A stretch of DNA of 64,000 bases. It comes from CAVRQM01 sp963838805. GTDB lineage: Bacteria; Pseudomonadota; Alphaproteobacteria; Acetobacterales; Acetobacteraceae. Below the pieces are notes generated by a model. That model was not told the origin of the DNA and made no database searches. It saw nothing but the letters and a program-made list of their open reading frames with translations. The position numbers and the translations under genes are program-made. The DNA lies in NCBI GenBank assembly GCA_963838805.1, contig CAWISK010000006.1, forward strand, positions 62,001 through 126,000, read 5' to 3'. Shown here one piece after another: positions 42,679 to 50,367 of the stretch. The number at the start of each line of letters is the position of its first letter. Positions within the stretch are counted from its first letter, which is position 1.

Positions 42679-42743
42679 GAGTAATCCTTCCGCGGCCCGT
42701 CGCACCCATGCCACGCGGCGCGCCGATGGCGTAGTGTCCTGCG

Positions 42744-43499
42744 GTGCCGCGGCTGTGGATTCCCGTCCTGCTCCTGCTGCTGTCCTGTCCCGCCGCGCGC
42801 GCCGCGCGCGTGGTCTCGCTCAATCTGTGCGCGGACGATTTCCTGCTGACCCTCGCACCCGAGCAGGCAGTGGCCGTCACGGCACTGGCGCGCGACCCGG
42901 CGCTGTCGGTGGTGGCCGAGGCCGCGCGCCGCGTGCCGGTGGTGCGCGCCGATGCCGAGTCGGTGCTGGCCTTGCATCCGGATCTCGTGCTGGCCGCTCC
43001 CTACGGCGCGCAGGCGGTGCTGGCGCTGTTGCAGGAGCGCGGCGTGCGCGTCGAGCGCATCCGGCTGCCGCGCGATTTCGCCGCCATCCGCGCCGAGACT
43101 TTGCGCATAGCGGCACTGCTGGGCGAGACGGCGCGCGGCGAGGCCGCGGTGGCGGAGATGGACCGGAGTCTTGCGGCCGTGACGCGACGACCGCCAACGA
43201 CCGCGCTGCTGCTGGAGCCGCGCGGCTGGACGGATGGGCCGGCCTCGCTGGGTGCGGCGGTGCTGGAGGCTGCCGGCTTCACGAGCGTGGGCGACGGGCG
43301 GCAGCAGCCGCTGGAGGCGATCGCCTCGCACCCGCCCGGCCTGCTCGTGGTGCCGGTGGCGGCGGGCTTGCCGTCGCTCGCGACCGAACTGCTGCGCCAT
43401 CCGGCGCTGCGCGGCATCCCGCGCGTTCGCATCGACCCGGCGCTGCTGATCTGCGGCGGTCCCTGGACGGCGCGCGCGGTGGCGACGCTCGCGCGATGA
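42744..43499 (+). CDS. btuF: Cobalamin-type ABC transporter substrate-binding protein
   Basis: A 251-residue periplasmic binding protein of the BtuF/TroA-like class. A signal peptide (WIPVLLLLLSCPAARA) is followed by RVVSLNLCADDFLLTLAPEQAVAVTAL, the standard opening of cobalamin or haem binders. The middle lacks the iron-siderophore signature. ESVLALHPDLVLAAPYG and EPRGWTDGPASLGAAVLEAAGF match BtuF-like proteins annotated next to cobalamin genes. The start is a GTG. The stop overlaps btuC in ATGA. Assignment to cobalamin rests on the operon (adenosyltransferase, TonB) and on the nearby riboswitch-controlled btuB. Confidence 0.82.
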   Translation: MPRLWIPVLLLLLSCPAARAARVVSLNLCADDFLLTLAPEQAVAVTALARDPALSVVAEAARRVPVVRADAESVLALHPDLVLAAPYGAQAVLALLQERGVRVERIRLPRDFAAIRAETLRIAALLGETARGEAAVAEMDRSLAAVTRRPPTTALLLEPRGWTDGPASLGAAVLEAAGFTSVGDGRQQPLEAIASHPPGLLVVPVAAGLPSLATELLRHPALRGIPRVRIDPALLICGGPWTARAVATLAR

Positions 43500-44435
43500 A
43501 CCGGCTGCTCGCCGTGGTCGTGGCGGTGCTGGCGCTGCTATCGCTGCTGGCGGGGCCGGCGGGATTCGGTCTGCCCCATACGATCATCTTGTGGCAGGTG
43601 CGGCTGCCGCGCACGCTCCTCGCGTTGCTGGTGGGCGGCGGTCTCGGCTTGTCGGGTGCCGTGCTGCAAGGGGCGCTGCGCAATCCGCTGGCCGATCCGG
43701 GACTGCTTGGGGTGGGCGGTTGCGCCGTGCTGGCGGCGGTGATCGCCTTCTACTGGGGTCTTTCGGCAGCCTTCCCGCCGGCCTTGCCGCTGGCGGGGCT
43801 GCTGGGTGCGGGGATCGGCTGCGCGGTGCTGCTGGGCATGGCCGGACGGGCGATGTCAGGCGCCAGCCTGATCCTGGCCGGGGTCGCGCTCTCGGCGCTC
43901 GCGGCGGCGCTGCTGGCCTTGGCCTTGGCGCTGGCGCCCAACCCGTTCGCCCTGGCCGAGCTGACCGCCTGGCTGATGGGCGGGTTTTCGCAGGCGACGC
44001 TGGCGCAGGTCTGGCTGGCCGGCCCGCCGATTCTGCTGGGCTGCGCGTTTCTGCTGGGGCTGGGGCGCCGACTGGACGGGCTGGCGCTGGGCGAGGAGGT
44101 AGCGTCCAGCCTCGGTGTGCCGGTCGCGGCGACCTTGCGGCGCGCATCGCTGGGCGTGACGCTCGCGGTCGGTGCCGCGGCCGGCGGTGGGCGGCGGGAT
44201 CGGTTTCGTTGGGCTGGTGGTGCCGCATCTGCTGCGTCCGGTGCTGGGTGAGCGGCCGGGCGGTCTGCTGGCGGGCTCGATGCTGGGGGGTGCCGCGCTG
44301 CTGCTGGCGGCCGATCTGCTGGTGCGTCTGCTGCCGCTGGCGCTGCCGCTCTCCGCCGAGCCGCCGCTGGGCGTGCTCACTGCGATCATCGGCGCACCCG
44401 TACTGGTGCGGCTGGCACGGCGGGTGGTCGCGTGA
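43496..44435 (+). CDS. btuC: Cobalamin-type ABC transporter permease, frameshifted
   Basis: 312 residues after dropping one base near 44186, FecCD/BtuC family. It has many hydrophobic helices with LPRTLLALLVGGGLGLSGAVLQGALRNPLADPGLLGVGGCAVLAAV, the most conserved block of this family, then LILAGVALSAL, LTAWLMGGFSQAT, and after the edit VGGGIGFVGLVVPHLLRPVLG, the coupling-helix region that contacts BtuD. It imports cobalamin delivered by BtuF. The stop overlaps the btuD start in GTGA. Only one base is wrong, so an assembly error is likely. Confidence 0.87.
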
Positions 44436-45110
44436 TCGCGCTGCGCGCGGACATGCGTGCGGCTGGGCGGCCGCGCGGTGCTGCACGACATCGACTTGTG
44501 CGTGCGGCCCGGCACGCTGCTGGCGATCGTGGGGCCGAACGGCGCCGGCAAGACCACGCTGCTGCGCGCGCTGGCCGGGCTGCTGCCGGGCTTGCGGGCG
44601 CATGACGCGCGCCGCGTCGCCTATCTGCCGCAGGGTGCAAGCTGCGCCTGGGGGCTGACCGTGGCGCAGGTCGCCGCCTTGGGGCGCATCCCGCATGGCG
44701 ACGACGCGCGTGCGCCGGTCGAGCTGGCGCTCGACCTGTGCGGCATCGCGCATCTGCGCGACCGGCGGATCGACCGGATTTCCGGCGGGCAGGCGCGGCG
44801 GGCGATGCTGGCGCGCTGCTTTGCGACCGAGCCTGTGGCCTTCCTGCTCGACGAGCCGATCGCCGACCTCGATCCCTCGGCGCAGCACGGCATCCTGCGG
44901 CTGCTGCGCGCCAGCGCCGAGGCCGGGCGCATCGTCGTCGTCGTGCTGCACGCGCTCGACCTGGCGCGCCGCTATGCGGACCGGGTGCTGGTCGTGGCCG
45001 GCGGGCGCGTCGTCGCCGACGGGCCGCCCGATGCCGCGCTGCCGCACGCGGCAGCGGCGTTCGGGCTGGGCTGGGGCAGCCACGACGCTCCGCAATTGCT
45101 GGTGCCATGA
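44432..45110 (+). CDS. btuD: Cobalamin-type ABC transporter ATP-binding protein
   Basis: About 225 residues. Walker A GPNGAGKTTLLRAL, Q-loop YLPQGASCAWGLTV, signature ISGGQARRAMLARC (a variant of LSGGQ), Walker B FLLDEPIADLDPS and the H-loop VVVLHALDLARRYADRV are all present. It powers BtuC. The GTG that overlaps the btuC stop is out of frame with the body; one extra base near 44455 explains this (MIALRAD joined to VRLGGRAVLHDIDL). Without the edit, translation would have to start at the GTG of 44457, removing the first beta strand. The stop overlaps the next start in ATGA. Confidence 0.87.
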
Positions 45111-45722
45111 GAATCGGGGCGATCGCCTCGGTGGTCGTGCATGCGCTGGTGTTGGCCGCCGTGCTGGTGCGTTGGCACTGGGTGGCGCCGCCGCCCGACG
45201 AGGTGCCTGGCCAGATCGCGATGATCTTCGGGAAGAACGCGCTGGCGGACGGCGTGCCGGCCAGAGCCACTGCGGTTGCGGCTTCGGCCGGCGGCCGCCA
45301 CCGCTCCCAGGCCCGCGCCCAGTCCGGTCGCGCCGCCCGACCCGCCCCGGGCGCGGATGGCCGCGGCGGCGTCCCCCGGCGCGACCAGCGCTCCGGTGCG
45401 CCTGGGCGATGGCATGGTCGGATTCGACGTGCGGCAGCCCGATCCGGGGATCGTGCAGGCCACGGCCGATCCCGGCAACCGGCCGCCGCGCTATCCGGAC
45501 AGCGCCTGGCTGCGCCGCGAGCACGGCAAAGTGGTCCTGCGCATCCATGTCGGCCCGGACGGGCTGGTGTCGGGCATCGACACGCTGCAAAGCTCCGGTT
45601 TCGCGGATCTGGATGCGGCGGCGATCGGTGCGGCGCGGCGCTGGCATTTCATTCCGCAGTTTCGCGACGGCAGGCCGGTCGCATCGGTGCGCGATCAGGC
45701 GATGGACTTCATTCTGGAGTGA
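45107..45722 (+). CDS. TonB-like energy transducer, frameshifted
   Basis: About 204 residues after dropping one base near 45290. One N-terminal membrane helix (IGAIASVVVHALVLAAVLVRWHW) is followed by a Pro/Ala-rich periplasmic spacer (TAPRPAPSPVAPPDPPRA) and the TonB C-terminal domain (PPRYPDSAWLRREHGKVVLRIHVGPDGLVSGIDTLQSSGFADLDAAAIGAARRWHFIP). It should couple the proton-motive force to an outer-membrane receptor; the btuB gene 4.6 kb away is the natural partner. exbB and exbD are not in the window. It is translationally coupled to btuD and 2 bases from the adenosyltransferase gene. Confidence 0.82.
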
Positions 45723-45724
45723 CA

Positions 45725-46288
45725 ATGGCAATCCGCATCAACCGAGTGATCACGCGCGGCGGCGATGGCGGCCAGACCAGCCTGGGCGACGGCACGCGCG
45801 TCCATAAGGACGCGTTGCGGGTCGAGGCGTTCGGCACGGTGGATGAGGCGAACGCGGCGCTCGGCCTGCTGCGCCTGCACGTCGCGGGCGATCCCGAGGC
45901 GGATGCGATGGTGGCGCGGATGCAGAACGACCTGTTCGATGTCGGCGCCGATCTCTGCGTGCCCGGAGAGGGAGGCGACCGGCTGCGCGTGACCGATGCC
46001 CCCTCGCTGCGCCTGGAGGCGGAGGTGGCGGCGATGAACGCGACGCTCGCACCGCTCACCAGCTTCGTGCTGCCGGGCGGCACGCCGGGTGCGGCCTGCG
46101 CGCATCTGGCGCGCACCATCGTCCGCCGTGCCGAGCGCCGGGTGGTGGAACTCGCGCGCGGCGAGGCGGTGAATCCCGCGGCGGTGCGCGTGCTGAACCG
46201 CATGTCCGACCATCTGTTCGTGCTGGCGCGGCGACTCAACGCGAACGGGGCCGGAGACGTGACCTGGGTTCCCGGTGCGAACCGATAG
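45725..46288 (+). CDS. Cob(I)alamin adenosyltransferase, PduO type
   Basis: 187 residues. The enzyme moves adenosyl from ATP to cob(I)alamin, making the coenzyme form. RINRVITRGGDGGQTSLGDGTRVHKD at the start is the ATP-binding segment of PduO-type enzymes. FGTVDEANAALGLL, QNDLFDVGADL, FVLPGGTPGAACAHLARTIVRRAERR and LNRMSDHLFVLARRLN are the other conserved blocks. It sits directly behind the uptake genes, so imported vitamin can be converted at once. The last codons overlap the start of the AraC gene. Confidence 0.93.
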   Translation: MAIRINRVITRGGDGGQTSLGDGTRVHKDALRVEAFGTVDEANAALGLLRLHVAGDPEADAMVARMQNDLFDVGADLCVPGEGGDRLRVTDAPSLRLEAEVAAMNATLAPLTSFVLPGGTPGAACAHLARTIVRRAERRVVELARGEAVNPAAVRVLNRMSDHLFVLARRLNANGAGDVTWVPGANR

Positions 46289-47150
46289 CAGCAGTGCAGG
46301 TCCGACCGGCGTCGCGAACGAGATGCCGCCGGGCAGCTCGCGCATTGATGTCTGCGAACCGGACGCGCGCCTTGCCGGTCTGGTCCGGCGGTTCCACGCC
46401 TATACCGAGCACCACACGGCACCCGTGCGGCGGCGGGAGCCGCCCTCGGGCCTCGCCACCCTTGTCATCAATCTCGGCCCCACGCTGCATGTGGAGCATC
46501 CGCCCGGCGCGCGCGCAAGCTTCGGGCCGGGCACCGGCTTCTTTGCCGGTCTGCACAGCCGCTATGCTGTCACGGAGACATCCGGAGCGCAGCAGGGCGT
46601 GCAAATCATGCTGACGCCGACGGGCGCGCGCCGGCTGCTCGGGATGCCCTTGCAGGAAGCGGGCGGCGGCCTGATCCAGCCCGCGGACCTGTTCGGGCCT
46701 GTCGCGCACGAGATGATCGAGCGTCTGCAACAGGCCGGCTCACACACGGCCAGGCTGGAGATCATGGCCCACGTCACGCAACGGCTGCTCGCCAACTCGT
46801 CATCCGTGCCGCGCGATCTTGCATGGGCCATGGATCGCTTGCAGGCGAGTTGCGGCCGTATCGCCATCGGCACCTTGTCCGACCAGCTCGGTTGCAGCCG
46901 CCGCTCTTTCATCGCGCGGTTTCACCACGAGTTCGGCATCACGCCCAAGGTGTTGGCGCGTGTTCTCCGCTTCGACCGCGCCGCCGGTATCCTGCGGCGC
47001 GGGTGCGGCAGCGGTCTGGCGGAGCTGGCGCTGGCCTGCGGCTATGCCGATCAGTCACACCTCGCGCGCGAGTTTCGTGCCTTCGCGGGCTGCCCGCCGT
47101 CGGCCTTCGCGCAACGCAGCCTGCCCGACGAAGGCGGGGTGCTCGACTGA
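46275..47150 (+). CDS. AraC family transcriptional regulator
   Basis: 291 residues. The N-terminal half resembles the DUF6597-type sensor domain (LAGLVRRFHAYTEHH, LVINLGPTLHVEHP, GFFAGLHSRYAVTETSGAQQGVQIMLTPTGARRLLGMPLQE). The C-terminal 100 residues are the AraC double helix-turn-helix (IGTLSDQLGCSRRSFIARFHHEFGITPKVLARVLRFDRA; LAELALACGYADQSHLAREFRAFAGCPPSAF). The start is uncertain: the GTG at 46275 overlaps the previous gene; an ATG at 46323 is possible. It probably controls the following VOC gene or itself; no binding site is recognised. Confidence 0.87.
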   Translation: MRTDSSSAGPTGVANEMPPGSSRIDVCEPDARLAGLVRRFHAYTEHHTAPVRRREPPSGLATLVINLGPTLHVEHPPGARASFGPGTGFFAGLHSRYAVTETSGAQQGVQIMLTPTGARRLLGMPLQEAGGGLIQPADLFGPVAHEMIERLQQAGSHTARLEIMAHVTQRLLANSSSVPRDLAWAMDRLQASCGRIAIGTLSDQLGCSRRSFIARFHHEFGITPKVLARVLRFDRAAGILRRGCGSGLAELALACGYADQSHLAREFRAFAGCPPSAFAQRSLPDEGGVLD

Positions 47151-47232
47151 ACGGCCGCGCGGTCACAAACGTCCAAGACGAAGCTGGCCGACCGCCGCAG
47201 ACTACAATGACCAACGATGGAAGGAGCCAGTC

Positions 47233-47643
47233 ATGGCCGAGACTGAACCAAAGGCCCGTACGCAAATCATTCCCTACATCTTCTACGACGACGTGCCGGC
47301 GGCGCTCGACTGGCTGGCGCGCGCGTTCGGCTTTGTCGAGGAGATGCGCCATGCCACGGAGCGGGGCGGCATGCACGCCCAGATGACCCTGGATGGGCAG
47401 CGGATCATGATGGGGCAGGGCAGCAAGGAGTGGCGGATGCAAAGCGCGCGCGCGGCAGCGACGGCAACGCAGGGGGTGTTCGTCTATCTCGCCGACGTGG
47501 ACGCGCACTATGAACGCGCCCGCGCGGCCGGGGCGGAGATCGAGATGCCGCCACATGACGAGCCTTACGGCCGCACCTACACGGCGCGCGACCTCGACGG
47601 CCATCCGTGGTTCTTCACGACTCCACCCGTGTCGGGCCCCTGA
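47233..47643 (+). CDS. VOC family protein (glyoxalase/bleomycin resistance fold)
   Basis: 136 residues, PhnB-like VOC protein. It has IIPYIFYDDVPAALDWLARAFGFVEEMRH, GGMHAQMTLDGQRIMMGQGS, GVFVYLADVDAHYERARAAGAEIEMPPHDEPYGRTYTARDLDGHPWFF. The two beta-alpha-beta-beta-beta repeats are clear, but the metal ligands of true glyoxalase are not all present, so the reaction is unknown. AAGGAG lies seven bases before the ATG. It follows the AraC regulator by 82 bases on the same strand; such pairs are common, and the regulator may control it. Confidence 0.87.
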   Translation: MAETEPKARTQIIPYIFYDDVPAALDWLARAFGFVEEMRHATERGGMHAQMTLDGQRIMMGQGSKEWRMQSARAAATATQGVFVYLADVDAHYERARAAGAEIEMPPHDEPYGRTYTARDLDGHPWFFTTPPVSGP

Positions 47644-47652
47644 CGCTCGGCC

Positions 47653-47706
47653 CCCCACCCCGGCCCTCCCCCCTTGGGGGAGGGTGGCCCGAAGGGCCGG
47701 GTGGGG
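47653..47706. repeat. Imperfect palindromic element, nested hairpins
   Basis: Outer arms CCCCACCCCGGCCC (47653-47666) and GGGCCGGGTGGGG (47694-47706) pair with one bulged base. Inside lie a CCCTCC...GGAGGG hairpin around 47674 and a GGCCC-GAA-GGGCC hairpin. It sits between the converging VOC and metE genes. The sequence looks like the GC-rich palindromic repeats scattered in many alphaproteobacterial genomes (recalled, not searched) and could also act as a bidirectional terminator. Confidence 0.6.
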
Positions 47707-47738
47707 TCGCCTCCGCGTCGGGACGTTCGTCGCCCCGG

Positions 47739-47766
47739 TGTGACGTGTCAGCTGTGACGTGTCAGC
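47739..47766. repeat. 14-bp perfect tandem repeat
   Basis: TGTGACGTGTCAGC is present twice head to tail, just past the end of metE. Only two copies are seen, with no sign of function; probably a slippage product. Confidence 0.7.
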
Positions 47767-47775
47767 CCGGCCCCA

Positions 47776-50071
47776 TCACGCCGCCAGTCCAGCCGGGCTG
47801 GCGGCCGCCTCTGCCCGCAGCGATTGCGCCGCCTCCACCATGTTGACCAAGGCCGGACGCACTTCGTCCCAACGCCTTGTCTTCAATCCGCAATCGGGAT
47901 TGACCCAGATCTGCCAATCGGCCAGGTGCCGCCGAGCCGCGCGCAGCAAACTCAGCATCTCGTCGGTACTCGGGACGCGCGGGCTGTGGATGTCCCACAC
48001 GCCCGGCCCGATCTCGCTCGGATAGGATCGTGCCGGCGAATCCGCTCAGCAGCTCCATCCGGCTGCGCGTGGCCTCGATGCTGATGACATCGGCATCCAT
48101 CGCGGCGATGTCGTCCAGGATGTCGTCGAAATCCGCGTAGCACATGTGAGTATGCACCTGCGTCTCCGCGCGCGCGCCGCCCGTGGCGAGCCGGAAGCAG
48201 CCGATCGCCCAGCGGAGATAGTCGGCGCGCGCGGCCGCGCGCAGCGGCAGGCCCTCGCGCAGCGCCGGTTCGTCCACCTGGATCGCGGCGATGCCGGCTT
48301 TTTCCAGATCGCCCACTTCGTCGCGCAGCGCCAGGGCGAGCTGGCGGCACACCGTCTCGCGCGCGATGTCGTCGCGCACGAACGACCATTGCAGCAGGGT
48401 GACGGGGCCGGTGAGCATTCCCTTCACCGGCCGCCGGGTCAGCGACTGCGCGTGCGCGGCCCAGCGCACGGTCATGGCGGCCGGGCGCGAGACATCGCCC
48501 CAGATGATCGGCGGAGCGACGCAGCGGCTGCCGTACGACTGCACCCAGCCGTGACGGGTGAAGGCGAAGCCGTGCAGCCGCTCGCCAAAATACTTGACCA
48601 TGTCGTTGCGCTCGAACTCGCCATGCACCAGCACGTCGAGGCCGATCTCCTCCTGCCAGCGCACCGCGTCCTCGATCCAGCCGGCGATGGCCTGGTCGTG
48701 TTCGGCATCGCTCACCGCGCCGCGTGCGTGCTGCGCGCGCAGGTGGCGGACCGGCTCGGTCTGCGGAAACGAGCCGATCGTGGTGGTGGGAAACAGCGGC
48801 AGATCAAGGCGTGCGCGCTGGGCAGCCCGCCGTTCGGCGAAGTGTACGGCGCGCTGTTCGGCGCTGCCCGAAATGGCGGCGAGCCGGTCCGCCAGCGCCG
48901 GGTCCTGCGCGCCGCGGCTGGCGCCGCGCGATGCCATAGCGGCGTCGCTCGCCGCCAGTGCGTCGGAGACTGCCGCATCGCCCTCGTCGAGCGCGCGGGC
49001 CAGCACCGCCACCTCGTCCAGCTTCTGCACCGCGAAGGCGAGCCACGCCTTCGGCTGGGCGGCCAGCGCGGTTTCCTGCGCCAAATCCACCGGCACGTGC
49101 AGCAGGCTGCACGACGGGGCGACCATCAGCGTGCGGTCGCCCGCCGCGTCGGCGGCGCGGCGCAGGGTGGCGAGGGCGGCGCGCAGATCGGTGCGCCAGA
49201 CATTGCGGCCATCGATCACGCCCAGCGACAGCGCAAGCCCCGTGGGTGCCTGTTCCAGCGCCGCGTCCAGATCCCTGCGGCCACGCACCAGATCAAGATG
49301 CAGCCCCGCGACCGGCAGACCGAGCGCCAGCGTCAGATTGTCGTCGAGCGGCGCAAAATAGCTGGTCAGCAGCAGCCGTGGCACGGGGTCGCGCGCGAGC
49401 ACGTCATAGGCCGCGACAAACGCGTGCCGTATCGCGTCGGGCAGATCGAGCGCCAGCACCGGTTCGTCCATCTGCACCCAGGCCGCGCCCGCCTCCGCCA
49501 GTTCGGCCAGCACGCGCGCATAGACCGGCAGCAAGCCGTCGAGCAGGGCCAGCGGATCGGAGCCATCGTCTGTCTTGGACAGGGCCAGGAAACTGACCGG
49601 TCCCAGCAGCACCGGGCGGGTGCGGCGGTTCTGGCCCAGCGCCTCGGAGAACGCCGCGAGCGGGCGGTTCGCGGTCAGGCGGAACTCCTGTCCGCGCGAC
49701 AGCATCGGCACGAGATAGTGGTAATTCGTATCGAACCACTTGGTCATCTCGAGCGCGGGCAGGGCGCCGCCGCGAGCCAGCGCGAACATGGTGGGCAAAG
49801 TCACCTCGCCGCCGGTCCAGCCAAAGCCCGGGGGCACGGCACCCACCATGCAGGCGGTGTCGAGCACGTGATCGTAGAACGAGAAATCGTTGCTGGGCAC
49901 GTGCTGGATGCCGATGCGCTGTTGCAGCGTCCAGTTGCGGGCGCGCAGCTCGGCCCCGGTTTGCAGCAAGCTGCTCGCGTCGGCGGTTCCGTTCCAGAAC
50001 GACTCCAGGGCGGCTTTCAGCTCGCGCTTCGGGCCGATGCGGGGAAAGCCGAGATTGGCGGCGATGGTCAT
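47776..50071 (-). CDS. metE: Cobalamin-independent methionine synthase, frameshifted
   Basis: 764 residues after correction. MetE methylates homocysteine from 5-methyltetrahydropteroyltriglutamate without B12. The N-terminal barrel starts NLGFPRIGPKRELKAALE. The catalytic barrel contains FPTTTIGSFPQT and the zinc ligands: His and Cys in THMCYADF, Glu in ISIEATRSRMELL, and the last Cys in NPDCGLKTRRW. That last ligand lies beyond the frame break near 48017, where a CGAGCGAG duplication or one extra base separates ILSE from IGPGVWDIHSPRVPSTDEM. GGAGGGATTTGC precedes the ATG. The 5' leader carries a cobalamin riboswitch, which explains its use: MetE is needed when B12 is absent. Confidence 0.93.
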
Positions 50072-50116
50072 GCAAATCCCTCCTGCGCCGGTGCCCCCGC
50101 CCGGCGGTGATTGGTA

Positions 50117-50306
50117 GGCGCCGCGACGGCAGGTCTCCTGGCTCGCGGGTCGATGCCACAACGCCCTGCCTTCCCGGACCGGGGTCCAGTGGCTCCGCCC
50201 TGTCGGGCGGTGCGGGCGCGCGGCTCGCCGCTCACAGTTGCGGGGTCAGCCACCGACTTGTCCCCGGAACGGATCCGGCCGGGACGCACGGCATTCCCTT
50301 TTCACC
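50117..50306 (-). promoter_or_regulatory. Cobalamin riboswitch upstream of metE
   Basis: Read on the minus strand, the leader has in order an AAAAGGGAA start, GCTGACCCCGCAACTGTGAGCGG (conserved core, 50232-50254), the B12-box-like GCGGAGCCACTGG (50189-50201) and the closing CAGGAGACCTGCCG (50127-50140). These are the hallmarks of the cobalamin riboswitch in the correct order and spacing. It ends about 45 bases before the metE start. In other bacteria this class switches off downstream genes when adenosyl- or methylcobalamin binds, so metE should be repressed by B12. Confidence 0.92.
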
Positions 50307-50328
50307 CGCTCGCGCGGGACCGTCGCAA

Positions 50329-50361
50329 CATAAGCATATCTTTATGCGCTCAATGGCGCAA
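50329..50361 (-). promoter_or_regulatory. Predicted metE promoter with overlapping 18-bp palindrome
   Basis: On the minus strand TTGCGC (50361-50356) and TATGCT (50338-50333) are 17 bases apart, ahead of the riboswitch. The imperfect palindrome CATAAAGATATGCTTATG (50346-50329, 7 of 9 positions symmetric) overlaps the -10. Palindromes of the ATAAAGAT-ATCTTTAT type are, as I recall, bound by SahR/ArsR-type regulators of methionine genes in proteobacteria. Such a site would block initiation. Inferred from pattern. Confidence 0.5.
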
Positions 50362-50367
50362 GCAGGA

